A DNA stretch of 59,723 nt from positions 1 to 59,723 of the forward strand of contig JAGAQH010000004.1 of assembly GCA_017622815.1 (NCBI GenBank), in the 5' to 3' direction. Positions 50,860 through 58,468 of this stretch are shown here, piece after piece. Made by a program: the position numbers and the translations under genes. Position 1 is the stretch's first letter, and each line of letters begins with the position of its first letter. This DNA is from Bacteroidaceae bacterium (lineage in GTDB: Bacteria > Bacteroidota > Bacteroidia > Bacteroidales > Bacteroidaceae). Under the pieces are notes generated by a model, which saw only the letters and a list, made by a program, of their open reading frames with translations, was not told the origin of the DNA and searched no databases.

Positions 50860-51339
50860 ATGAAACAATTTATAGCCAAGGCGTTTGCCTTTCTTATCAT
50901 AGCACTTACCTGCATCAACGCAAATGCGCAAGACAATCCTTTTGACAAATTCGCCGACTCAAAGGACGTGACATATGTCTACATATCCGAAGCCATGCTG
51001 AAACTCTTCGGCACTGATGTCATGCCAAGCATCAACGGAGTGGACATCAGCGAGATAGGAAGCAAATTGAAAAGCATACAGGTTATCACATCGGAGAAAG
51101 CCACAAAGAAGTCCCTGAAGTCCGAAGCGATGGACATCATAAAAAAGCACTCCTACGAAAGGCTGATGCAGATAGCAGAGAAAGACAACAACGTAGACAT
51201 CTACCACAAGGGAGGCAAAGACAACTCGATAATAGTGATGGTGAACGAAAACAACGACGACACTGTACTGATAGTATTCTCCGGCACATTCAACGTTTCC
51301 AACATCCTGCAAATGTTCAAGTCCGCAAAACAAGAATAA
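50860..51339 (+). CDS. DUF4252 domain protein
   Basis: 159 residues. Signal peptide (1-23, ANA-Q), then the family pattern: FADSKDVTYVYISEAMLKL, a GxDISEIGSKLKSIQVI segment, and a C-terminal IIVMVNENNDD..VLIVFSGTF strand pair. It starts one base after the anti-sigma stop. Like the first operon gene it is a small exported protein, so the sigma/anti-sigma pair is enclosed by two DUF4252 genes. Confidence 0.8.
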   Translation: MKQFIAKAFAFLIIALTCINANAQDNPFDKFADSKDVTYVYISEAMLKLFGTDVMPSINGVDISEIGSKLKSIQVITSEKATKKSLKSEAMDIIKKHSYERLMQIAEKDNNVDIYHKGGKDNSIIVMVNENNDDTVLIVFSGTFNVSNILQMFKSAKQE

Positions 51340-51364
51340 GGAAGGGCATTTAGTGGCGGTGATA

Positions 51365-51430
51365 TTTTGTTGCCGTATCAACACTGTCCTGTTGCCGTAT
51401 CAACAGAGCCGTGTTGATACGGCAACAAAA
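51365..51430. repeat. Three-unit 22-bp array of TGTTG-N6-CAACA with 20-bp outer inverted repeat
   Basis: TGTTG starts at 51368, 51390 and 51412, exactly 22 bp apart, each followed by 6 nt and CAACA. Spacers are ccgtat, ccgtat and atacgg, so the outer units form a perfect 20-bp inverted repeat (51365-51384 / 51411-51430). It lies between the convergent DUF4252 gene (+) and tRNA (-). Confidence 0.92.
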
Positions 51431-51545
51431 CTTTATCATCGGTAGGCGTGCGGCACGATTGCACGACAAGACTTCCGTCCAAGCCCTGGAAAGAAGCAAC
51501 AGAACCCCATGGCTTCCAAGGAATGCTCGCGCCGGGCGCATAACG

Positions 51546-51574
51546 AAAAAAGGAAACCCTTAACGAGTTTCCTT
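51546..51574 (-). terminator. Terminator of the tRNA gene
   Basis: An 8-bp stem AAGGAAAC / GTTTCCTT followed by TTTTTTCG on the minus strand, 6 nt after the tRNA 3' end. Confidence 0.85.
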
Positions 51575-51580
51575 TTCCTG

Positions 51581-51654
51581 TAGCGGGAATGGGACTTGAA
51601 CCCATGACCTTCGGATTATGAATCCGACGCTCTAACCAGCTGAGCTATCCCGCC
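51581..51654 (-). tRNA. tRNA with CAT anticodon, elongator tRNA-Met (or tRNA-Ile2)
   Basis: 74 nt. Acceptor stem GGCGGGA / TCCCGCT with a G-U first pair and A as discriminator; D arm with AGCTCAGCTGGTTAGAGC; anticodon stem-loop TCGGA-TTCATAA-TCCGA, anticodon CAT; T arm with GGTTCAAGTCC. CCA is not encoded. The acceptor has no C1-A72 mismatch and the anticodon stem has no run of three G-C pairs, so it is not the initiator. Met versus lysidine-modified Ile2 cannot be settled by eye. Confidence 0.93.
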
Positions 51655-51696
51655 ATTACCACTCCGACGTGCGGAGGTCTTGCTGATTTGCGAGTG

Positions 51697-51704
51697 CAAA
51701 GGTA
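51697..51704 (-). promoter_or_regulatory. -7 box TACCTTTG of the tRNA gene
   Basis: TACCTTTG on the minus strand, about 43 nt before the mature tRNA 5' end. Confidence 0.7.
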
Positions 51705-51799
51705 TGACAATAATTTGAAACCACCAAGAAGTTGGCGCATTATTTTATCACAAATTTACAAAATAGCACGTGCCACACCCTACTATAATGCCTTTTTTG

Positions 51800-51807
51800 T
51801 ACCTTTG
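51800..51807 (+). promoter_or_regulatory. -7 box TACCTTTG of the lptF/G-ribBA operon
   Basis: TACCTTTG with a leader of about 14 nt before ATG 51827. Confidence 0.7.
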
Positions 51808-51826
51808 CGCGGATTAGTACGCGCGC

Positions 51827-53752
51827 ATGAGAATAATAAAGAAGTTGGACCTGTACATACTGAAGAACTACCTGCTCCTGTTTGCGGGCACCTTCTTCAT
51901 ATGCCTGTTCATCTTCATCATGCAGTTCATCTGGCAATACATAGATGACCTGGTGGGAAAGGGATTGAGTTGGGATGTTTTGCTGGAGTTCTTTTTCTAT
52001 GCAAGCCTGACCCTCGTGCCCATGTCCCTGCCCCTGGCCGTATTGCTGGCATCGCTGATTAGTTTCGGCAACATGGGAGAGAAACTGGAACTCCTCTCCA
52101 TGAAGGCGGCAGGCGTTCCTCTGGTGAGGATACTGCTCCCCATTTTCATAGTGGCACTGCTGGTGTGCGGAGCAAGTTTCGTTTTCCAGGACCGCATACA
52201 GCCCAAGGCCACACGCCAACTGGCCACATTGCTTTGGAGCATGAGGCAGAAATCGCCCGAACTGGACATACCCGAAGGCATCTTCTATAGCGACATACCC
52301 GGATACAGCATCTTCGTGCAGAAGAAGGACACTAAGACGGGCATGCTGCACGGGGTGATGATATACAGCACTCAGGGGGGATACGACAAGATGGAGATCG
52401 TGCTGGCCGACTCGGCACGCCTGCAGGGCACCGAGGACCAGAAGTTCCTGAGGCTGACGATGTACGAGGGCGAGAGGTTCAGGAACATGGATTCGCAAAC
52501 GGGAAACATGTTGAAGGCCAACATCCCCTACATGCGCGAGACATTCCACACGGAAGTGGCGATGATTCCATTCGACGCCAGTTTCAACATGATGGACGCA
52601 AACCTGTTCAACGGCGATGCCAAGACCAAGGAATTGACCAAGATACTGAGCGGCATTGACTCGCTCAACTCGGTGAGCGACAGCATAGGGCGCCATTACC
52701 GCAAGGTTGCGAAAAACCAATATTTGAAGGGAGCCTTCCCGAAGGAGGTGTCGGATTCCGCCGCACTGGTGGCCAAGGCACAGGAACAGGAACCGCTGGA
52801 CTCCACCTACCTGCGCCTGAGCCCCGACCAAAGGAAAACAGTGATAAAAAGCGCCCTGAGCAACGCGCAAAGCATACAGGCGGAGTTCGAGTTCCGAGGC
52901 ATGACCACGGAGAGCACCAACATGACCCTGCGCCGCCACCACATGGAGGCCAGGAAGAAATTTACCAACAGTTTGGCGTGCCTCATCTTCTTCTTCATCG
53001 GAGCGCCTCTGGGTGCCATCATCCGAAAGGGAGGCCTGGGCGTGCCCGTGGTGGTAAGCGTGCTGGTGTTCATCTTCTACTATATCGTGAACGCCGGCGG
53101 AGAGAAGATGGCCAAGAGCGGAGAATGGGCGGTATGGTTCGGCATCTGGCTGAGTACAATGGTGCTGACTCCCATAGGCCTGTTCCTGATAAACCGAGCC
53201 AACAAGGACAGCGTGGTGTTCAACATAGAGGGATACCAGAACTTCTTCAAGCGCCTGCTGGGCATACGAACCAAGCGCAAACTGAACAGGAAGGAAATCA
53301 TCATACACGAACCTGACTATCCGCAACTGACAAAGGACATTGAGGCACTGGCGGAGGATTGCAGACAGTACAGCAACCGCAAGAAACTGCTCAACATACC
53401 ATCATACTATGCTATCTTCTTCAAGTTCCACGAGGACCACACCGTAAGGGAACTGAAAGACAGGACGGAAGCCTTGGTGGAACAGTTGCACAACAGCAAG
53501 GACAACGCCATAATAGGCGCACTGAACGACATGCCCATCCTCTACACCGATGCGCACGCACGACCCTTCAACACGCGGAGGAAGAACCTGATTGCCGGCA
53601 TCTGCCTGCCCGTGGGCATACTGCTGTGGCTCAGGATATGGAAGTTCAGGCTCAGGTTGTATCAGGACATAAACCAGATACAGAAGTTAGGACAATTCAT
53701 CATTGAACGAATAAACAAACAAACAGATAATGGACAAGGAAATCATGCTTAG
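51827..53752 (+). CDS. LptF/LptG-family lipopolysaccharide export permease
   Basis: 641 residues. N-terminal membrane segments (about 15-40, 60-85, 100-125), a periplasmic beta-jellyroll (about 130-280), a variable helical insert (about 280-360) and C-terminal membrane segments (about 380-470), as in YjgP/YjgQ proteins. The last about 170 residues are an extra cytoplasmic extension ending in one more membrane segment ([18 protein letters not shown], near 590-607). It works with LptB to lift lipopolysaccharide out of the inner membrane. The single permease here is about 280 residues longer than E. coli LptF/LptG. Overlaps ribBA by 23 nt. Confidence 0.88.
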   Translation: MRIIKKLDLYILKNYLLLFAGTFFICLFIFIMQFIWQYIDDLVGKGLSWDVLLEFFFYASLTLVPMSLPLAVLLASLISFGNMGEKLELLSMKAAGVPLVRILLPIFIVALLVCGASFVFQDRIQPKATRQLATLLWSMRQKSPELDIPEGIFYSDIPGYSIFVQKKDTKTGMLHGVMIYSTQGGYDKMEIVLADSARLQGTEDQKFLRLTMYEGERFRNMDSQTGNMLKANIPYMRETFHTEVAMIPFDASFNMMDANLFNGDAKTKELTKILSGIDSLNSVSDSIGRHYRKVAKNQYLKGAFPKEVSDSAALVAKAQEQEPLDSTYLRLSPDQRKTVIKSALSNAQSIQAEFEFRGMTTESTNMTLRRHHMEARKKFTNSLACLIFFFIGAPLGAIIRKGGLGVPVVVSVLVFIFYYIVNAGGEKMAKSGEWAVWFGIWLSTMVLTPIGLFLINRANKDSVVFNIEGYQNFFKRLLGIRTKRKLNRKEIIIHEPDYPQLTKDIEALAEDCRQYSNRKKLLNIPSYYAIFFKFHEDHTVRELKDRTEALVEQLHNSKDNAIIGALNDMPILYTDAHARPFNTRRKNLIAGICLPVGILLWLRIWKFRLRLYQDINQIQKLGQFIIERINKQTDNGQGNHA

Positions 53753-54935
53753 CACCATAGAAGATGCCTTGGTAGACTTCAAGGAAGGCAAATTCGTGAT
53801 TGTCGTAGACGACGAGGACCGCGAGAACGAAGGCGACTTCATCACCGCGGCAGAACTGATTACCGAGGAGAAGGTGAACTTCATGCTGAAGAACGGACGC
53901 GGTGTCCTCTGCGCCCCCATAACCATCACCCGTGCCGAGGAACTGGAACTGGAACGCCAGGTGCAGACAAACACCAGCATGCTGGGCACTCCGTTCACCG
54001 TCACCGTGGACTTGCTGGACGGTTGCACCACCGGTGTGAGCACACACGACCGTGCCGCCACCATACGCGCACTGGCCGACCCCACCAGGAAACCTACGGA
54101 TTTCGGTCGTCCCGGACACATCAACCCCCTCTATGCCCAAGACCGTGGCGTGCTGAAGAGGGCAGGACACACCGAGGCCGCCATCGACCTGGCCCGCCTC
54201 TGCGGACTCCAGCCTGCCGCCGCGCTCATAGAGATACTGAACGAGGACGGCACCATGGCACGCATGCCCCAACTGAAGGAAGTGGCACGCGAGCACGGCA
54301 TGAAGATAATCACCATCAAGGACCTGATAGCATACCGCCTGAAGCAGGAAAGCCTGGTGGAGAAGGGCGTAGAGGCCGACCTGCCTACGGAATACGGCCA
54401 CTTCCGCATAATCCCCTTCCGCCAGAAGAGCAACGGTCTGGAGCACATCGCCATCTTCAAGGGCGAATGGACACCCGAGGAACCCGTGCTGGTGCGCATG
54501 CACTCCAGTTGCATGACGGGCGACATCTTTGCAAGCAGACGTTGCGATTGCGGAGAGCAGTTGCACCAGGCCATGCAGATGATTGACAAGGAGGGCAAGG
54601 GTGTTGTCGTGTACCTGCAACAGGAGGGACGCGGCATAGGCCTGATGAACAAGATTGCCGCCTACAAACTACAGGAACAGGGCGACGACACCGTGGAGGC
54701 CAACCTGCACCTTGGTTTCAAGGCCGACGAACGCGACTACGGAGTGGGTGCACAGATCCTGCGCGAACTGGGCATAGGCAAGATACGCCTCATCAGCAAC
54801 AACCCCGTGAAGCGTGTGGGCCTGGAGGGTTACGGCTTAGACATAGTGGAGAACGTGCCCGTGGTAATCACCCCCAACGAATACAACCGCCGCTATCTGG
54901 AGACAAAGAAACTCCGCATGGGACACAAGCTGTAG
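53730..54935 (+). CDS. ribBA: Bifunctional 3,4-dihydroxy-2-butanone-4-phosphate synthase / GTP cyclohydrolase II
   Basis: 401 residues. The N-terminal RibB domain (about 1-200) has [18 protein letters not shown] and RAGHTEAA. The C-terminal RibA domain (about 205-401) has the zinc site [29 protein letters not shown] and ISNNPVKR. Together they supply both starting compounds of riboflavin. The start (ATG 53730, [14 protein letters not shown]) lies inside the 3' end of the lptF/G gene, leaving no room for an FMN riboswitch. ACGGAAAAC repeats begin straight after the stop. Confidence 0.97.
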   Translation: MDKEIMLSTIEDALVDFKEGKFVIVVDDEDRENEGDFITAAELITEEKVNFMLKNGRGVLCAPITITRAEELELERQVQTNTSMLGTPFTVTVDLLDGCTTGVSTHDRAATIRALADPTRKPTDFGRPGHINPLYAQDRGVLKRAGHTEAAIDLARLCGLQPAAALIEILNEDGTMARMPQLKEVAREHGMKIITIKDLIAYRLKQESLVEKGVEADLPTEYGHFRIIPFRQKSNGLEHIAIFKGEWTPEEPVLVRMHSSCMTGDIFASRRCDCGEQLHQAMQMIDKEGKGVVVYLQQEGRGIGLMNKIAAYKLQEQGDDTVEANLHLGFKADERDYGVGAQILRELGIGKIRLISNNPVKRVGLEGYGLDIVENVPVVITPNEYNRRYLETKKLRMGHKL

Positions 54936-55150
54936 AAACGGAAAACGGAAAACGGAAAACGGAAATCTGCGAGTAAGCGAGAGCAGAGGAAATGCATTTA
55001 CTCTGCCGAGCGGGAGCAGATTCAAGACGACAAAGTCGGATTAAAACGGAAATCGGAGAACTCAGAGTAATCGGAAAACTCAGAGTAATCGGAAAACTCA
55101 GACAACTCAGAGCACCCATAATACTTAGAATACCCAGATAACCGAAACTA
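54936..55150. repeat. Repeat cluster between ribBA and the aminotransferase
   Basis: Four ACGGAAA-type units (54939-54965), the CTGCGAGTAAGCGAGAGCAG / GCCGAGCGGGAGCAG module (54966-55020) shared with 29.3 kb, then AACTCAGAGTAATCGGAAA units in tandem (about 55058-55105). A CCCCCCTATAGGGGGACTG block follows at about 55163. This is the only clear representative of the left-half repeat families in the right half of the window. Confidence 0.8.
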
Positions 55151-55206
55151 TAAACCTCCTCCCCCCCTATAGGGGGACTGAGGGGGTCCTTAAAATACTA
55201 CAAAAT

Positions 55207-56403
55207 ATGAACAACATTCTTTCCGAAAGACTCGGACGTCTGTCAACGAGTGCCACACTGGCCATGAGCCAGAAGAGCAGTGAACTGAAGGCTCAGGGCA
55301 TAGACATCATCAACATGAGTGTGGGAGAGCCCGACTTCAACACCCCCGACCACATCAAGGCTGCCGGCATAAAGGCCATAGAGGAGAACTGGAGCCGCTA
55401 TAGTCCCGTGCCCGGTTACCCCGACCTGAAGGCGGCCATAGTAGAGAAGTTGCAAAGGGAGAACGGCCTGGAGTACAAGCCCAGCCAGATACTGTGCTCA
55501 AACGGCGCCAAGCAGAGCGTGTGCAACGTGATAATGGCCCTGGCAGGTGCAGGCGACGAGGTCATCATCCCCGCCCCCTACTGGGTAAGTTACCCCGACA
55601 TGGTGCTTCTGGCCGATGCCACACCCGTGTTCATCCCCTCAAGCATAGAACAGGACTTCAAGATAACACCCGAACAACTGGAGGCTGCCATCACCGAGAA
55701 GACTCGCGCCCTGATACTCTGCTCTCCCAGCAACCCCACCGGCTCAGTGTATAGCCGCGAGGAACTGGAAGGCCTGAAGGAGGTGCTGCTGCGCCACGAG
55801 CGCGTCATCGTCATTGCCGATGAAATCTACGAGCACATCAACTACGTGGGCGAACATGCCTCCATAGCACAGTTCCCCGAGATCAAGGACCGTGTGGTAA
55901 TCGTAAACGGCGTTTCCAAGGCATACGCCATGACCGGTTGGCGCATAGGCTTCATAGCCGCTCCCGAATGGATAGTGAAGGGTTGCAACAAACTCCAGGG
56001 CCAGTACACCAGCGGTCCCTGCTCCATCAGCCAGAAGGCTGCCGTTGCCGCCTTTGCCGGTGACCAGCAGTGTGTGGAGGATATGCGCGTGGCATTCGAG
56101 CGCCGTCGCGACCTGATAGTGAAACATGCCAAGGAGATACCCGGGCTGGAGGTCAACAATCCCCAGGGTGCCTTCTACCTGTTCCCCAAGTGCAGCAGTT
56201 TCTATGGCAAGAAGTATGGCGAGCAGACAATAAACAACAGCGACGACCTGGCCATGTACCTTCTGGAGGTCGGCCACGTTGCCACCGTGGGCGGTGCTTC
56301 CTTCGGTTCTCCCGAGTGCTTCCGCATGTCATACGCCACCAGCGACGAGAACATCATCGAGGCACTCAAGCGCATCAAGGATGCCTTGGCTCTGCTGAAA
56401 TAA
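55207..56403 (+). CDS. aspC: Pyridoxal-phosphate aspartate aminotransferase, class I
   Basis: 398 residues. Aminotransferase fold type I, subgroup I-gamma-like: SVGEPDFNTPDHI, RYSPVPGYPDLKAA, NPTG loop (SPSNPTGSVY), ADEIYEH (Asp205, Tyr208) and the PLP lysine Lys238 in GVSKAYAMTGWRIGF. It moves the amino group between aspartate and 2-oxoglutarate. The exact substrate (aspartate, or aspartate plus prephenate) is uncertain. No promoter box is clear; repeat DNA lies upstream. Confidence 0.9.
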   Translation: MNNILSERLGRLSTSATLAMSQKSSELKAQGIDIINMSVGEPDFNTPDHIKAAGIKAIEENWSRYSPVPGYPDLKAAIVEKLQRENGLEYKPSQILCSNGAKQSVCNVIMALAGAGDEVIIPAPYWVSYPDMVLLADATPVFIPSSIEQDFKITPEQLEAAITEKTRALILCSPSNPTGSVYSREELEGLKEVLLRHERVIVIADEIYEHINYVGEHASIAQFPEIKDRVVIVNGVSKAYAMTGWRIGFIAAPEWIVKGCNKLQGQYTSGPCSISQKAAVAAFAGDQQCVEDMRVAFERRRDLIVKHAKEIPGLEVNNPQGAFYLFPKCSSFYGKKYGEQTINNSDDLAMYLLEVGHVATVGGASFGSPECFRMSYATSDENIIEALKRIKDALALLK

Positions 56404-56473
56404 TACCGTATATATATATAAATAAGGTAGGCAACCACGCGTTCCTACCTTACCTCCCACATACAGGAAAACA

Positions 56474-56505
56474 AAAATCCCTTGCTTCTTACGGCAAGGG
56501 ATTTT
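56474..56505. terminator. Bidirectional terminator between aspC and the ferredoxin gene
   Basis: A perfect 12-bp stem AAAATCCCTTGC / GCAAGGGATTTT with an 8-nt loop. It ends in a T-run on both strands, so it can serve both convergent genes. Confidence 0.88.
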
Positions 56506-56536
56506 ATTCCTCCCATCAGGGAGACACTAATCTTTC

Positions 56537-56701
56537 TTAGAGAGTGATTGCTCCAGAAGGACATGCATCAGCGCAAGTACCGCACTCTGTGCACTCGTCG
56601 GGATTGATAGAATACTTCTCGCCCTCAGAAATTGCACCAACGGGACACTCGTCAATACATGTGCCGCAAGCAACACAATCGTCATTAATTACGTAAGCCA
56701 T
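56537..56701 (-). CDS. 2[4Fe-4S] ferredoxin
   Basis: 54 residues. Two cluster motifs, CVACGTCIDECP (9-20) and CTECGTCADACP (37-48), give the classical clostridial-type ferredoxin with two low-potential clusters. Acidic overall. It carries electrons for anaerobic metabolism, for example with pyruvate:ferredoxin oxidoreductase. It has its own TATCTTTG promoter and is convergent with aspC. Confidence 0.96.
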   Translation of the reverse strand: MAYVINDDCVACGTCIDECPVGAISEGEKYSINPDECTECGTCADACPSGAITL

Positions 56702-56765
56702 AACTGTTGTCGTTTAAATTAGTATATACTATTGTCTGTTGTCGAATCCAAACTCGATTGCAATG

Positions 56766-56773
56766 CAAAGATA
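56766..56773 (-). promoter_or_regulatory. -7 box TATCTTTG of the ferredoxin gene
   Basis: TATCTTTG on the minus strand, leader about 58 nt. Confidence 0.75.
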
Positions 56774-56880
56774 ATCATTTTTGATGATATGAACCGATGT
56801 TGGCAATAAAAATGTTGGTCTTTATCATTAAAAACGATGAATTGTACAATAAAACGGCACCTGCCCATGTTATTATGTAT

Positions 56881-57585
56881 ATGAAACGTACCATCGCCAT
56901 ATTGCTTCTCCTGTCCGCATGCCTGTGCACCTTCGCACAGAAGGAGACTATCATGAACAAGCCCTTCATAGACAACCGCCGTCTGCACTGGGGCTTCTTC
57001 TTCGGCATGAACTTCATGGACATGGAAATGAAGAACAACGGCCACATCGACCCCGCCACTGGCGAGCAATGGTTTGCCGACGTCAGCAAGTACGAACCCG
57101 GATTCAGCGTGGGTGTGCTGGGTGCGTTGCGCCTGAACAAATACATGGAACTGCGCCTCACCCCCACCATGCACTTCGGACAGAAGTTCATAAAGATGCG
57201 CGACAACGTGTCGGCACGCGACACTTCGCAGAACATGCGCACCAACTATATCTCCGTGCCGATTTCCGTAAAGTTTGCCGCACCGCGCTACAACAACTTC
57301 CGTCCCTACTTCACCCTGGGCCTCGCACCGACCTTCTGCCTGAACAACCACGACCAGGAAGCCTTCAAGGCAAAAACCTTCGACTGCTATCTGGAGGTCG
57401 GCATGGGATGCGACATCTATCTGCCCTACTTCAAACTCATACCGGAACTGAAATTCTGCTTCGGCCTGGCAGACATCATCAGCAAGAACCGCGACGACCT
57501 GCTGGACAAATCCATGATGAAATTCACCAACAGCATAGAAAGCAGTTCGGCCAACATGATAGTCCTTTCCCTCTATTTCGAGTGA
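56881..57585 (+). CDS. PorT-like outer-membrane beta-barrel protein
   Basis: 234 residues. Signal peptide (1-20, TFA-Q), then NKPFIDNRRLHWGFFFGMNFMD and alternating barrel strands, closing with SANMIVLSLYFE (aromatic last residue, as in barrels). The size and N-terminal motif fit the PorT family, a part of the type IX secretion machinery in Porphyromonas. The giant paralogs and the M60 enzyme carry sorting-like C-termini, which agrees with this. Identification is from memory of the family. A general PF13568-type barrel is the alternative. ATG 56875 (MYMKR) is a possible earlier start. Confidence 0.65.
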   Translation: MKRTIAILLLLSACLCTFAQKETIMNKPFIDNRRLHWGFFFGMNFMDMEMKNNGHIDPATGEQWFADVSKYEPGFSVGVLGALRLNKYMELRLTPTMHFGQKFIKMRDNVSARDTSQNMRTNYISVPISVKFAAPRYNNFRPYFTLGLAPTFCLNNHDQEAFKAKTFDCYLEVGMGCDIYLPYFKLIPELKFCFGLADIISKNRDDLLDKSMMKFTNSIESSSANMIVLSLYFE

Positions 57586-57651
57586 AAAAGCACCTCGTAA
57601 AGCGGACTTTCCACACACAAATCGCCACTTTACGGCATTTTTCCTCTTATA

Positions 57652-57685
57652 TTTGAGGCAGTTTCAACAAAAAGCCGTATCTTTG
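57652..57685 (+). promoter_or_regulatory. Promoter of rplS (TTTG and TATCTTTG)
   Basis: TTTG (57652-57655) and TATCTTTG (57678-57685) with a 22-bp gap, close to the -33/-7 spacing seen upstream of the transferase at 12755. Confidence 0.7.
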
Positions 57686-57697
57686 CACCCGCTTTAC

Positions 57698-57740
57698 CAT
57701 AGGTCGCTGGTGGGGAGAAGTGTGACCCGTTATGCCTATG
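57698..57740 (+). other. Structured rplS leader, candidate ribosomal-protein autoregulation site
   Basis: An outer inverted repeat CATAGG (57698-57703) / CCTATG (57735-57740) encloses GGTC...GACC (57702-57705 / 57724-57727), which could form an alternative stem. It lies in the leader of about 90 nt of the L19 gene. L19 leaders with structured motifs are known in other bacteria; a match to a named motif was not tested. Confidence 0.4.
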
Positions 57741-57779
57741 AGTGATGACAATACAACCTATTAAAAAGTCATAAGAGAA

Positions 57780-58145
57780 ATGGCAGATTTAATTAAGATT
57801 GCAGAAGAAGCATTTGCTACCGGCAAGCAGCACCCCTCATTCAAGGCTGGTGACACCGTAACCGTAGCTTACAAGATTGTCGAGGGCAACAAGGAGCGTA
57901 TCCAGCTGTACCGCGGTGTAGTTATCAAGATCGCCGGTCACGGTGACAAGAAGCGCTTCACCGTTCGCAAGATGTCAGGCACCGTTGGTGTGGAGCGTAT
58001 CTTCCCCATCGAGTCCCCCAACATCGACAGCATCGTTGTCAACAAGATTGGTAAGGTTCGTCGCGCCAAGTTGTACTACCTGCGCAACCTCACCGGTAAG
58101 AAGGCTCGCATCGCCGAGAAGCGCGTTGCCAGCAAGGAGGCTTAA
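57780..58145 (+). CDS. rplS: 50S ribosomal protein L19
   Basis: 121 residues. Typical L19: [60 protein letters not shown] and [23 protein letters not shown]. It sits at the 30S-50S interface. Monocistronic, with its own promoter, a structured leader and a terminator. Its codon bias (GTT, GGT, CGT, AAC, AAG) is the reference for high expression in this window. Confidence 0.98.
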   Translation: MADLIKIAEEAFATGKQHPSFKAGDTVTVAYKIVEGNKERIQLYRGVVIKIAGHGDKKRFTVRKMSGTVGVERIFPIESPNIDSIVVNKIGKVRRAKLYYLRNLTGKKARIAEKRVASKEA

Positions 58146-58170
58146 TCCCCCCTTTTTACACAAGCAAAAG

Positions 58171-58208
58171 AAACGTACGGCAGCAATGTCGTACGTTTTC
58201 TCTTTATT
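58171..58208 (+). terminator. Terminator of rplS
   Basis: A 9-bp stem AAACGTACG / CGTACGTTT with a 10-nt loop, followed by TCTCTTTATTT. Confidence 0.8.
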
Positions 58209-58234
58209 TGTACATATTGTATCTATGTACACAC

Positions 58235-58266
58235 TTACGCAAGTTATTGCGCAATAATCTGCGTAA
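58235..58266. promoter_or_regulatory. 32-bp dyad, possible operator upstream of the TPR gene
   Basis: TTACGCA (58235-58241), then the perfect 14-bp palindrome TTATTGCGCAATAA (58244-58257), then TGCGTAA (58260-58266). The arms pair across the whole dyad apart from one mismatch. A further TTACGCA half-site lies at 58287-58293. It is well upstream of the promoter at 58412. The rest of the 323-bp spacer has no recognisable feature. Confidence 0.5.
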
Positions 58267-58411
58267 CTATATCCAAAATATACGACTTACGCACATTATC
58301 GCATCAACAACACAGTAATTGCATCTCAAATAAGGAGTCCTTATTCAGTCAAAGCGATTGAAGTTACAAAACCCCACTCTGACTATATCATGTTAGCACG
58401 GTGCTTTTGCA

Positions 58412-58443
58412 TTTGCAGAATTCAGGTAAAAATCCTATATTTG
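58412..58443 (+). promoter_or_regulatory. Promoter of the terminal TPR gene (TTTG and TATATTTG)
   Basis: TTTG (58412-58415) and TATATTTG (58436-58443), 20 bp apart, matching the Bacteroides -33/-7 arrangement. Leader about 20 nt. Confidence 0.75.
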
Positions 58444-58468
58444 CATGTCATTTCCATTATACGCCCCT

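Noticed and set aside
51581-51654. Initiator tRNA-fMet
   Set aside because: The acceptor has a G-U first pair and not C-A, and the anticodon stem lacks three successive G-C pairs.
53700-53730. FMN riboswitch before ribBA
   Set aside because: The start codon lies inside the coding end of the permease, so no space for the conserved structure.
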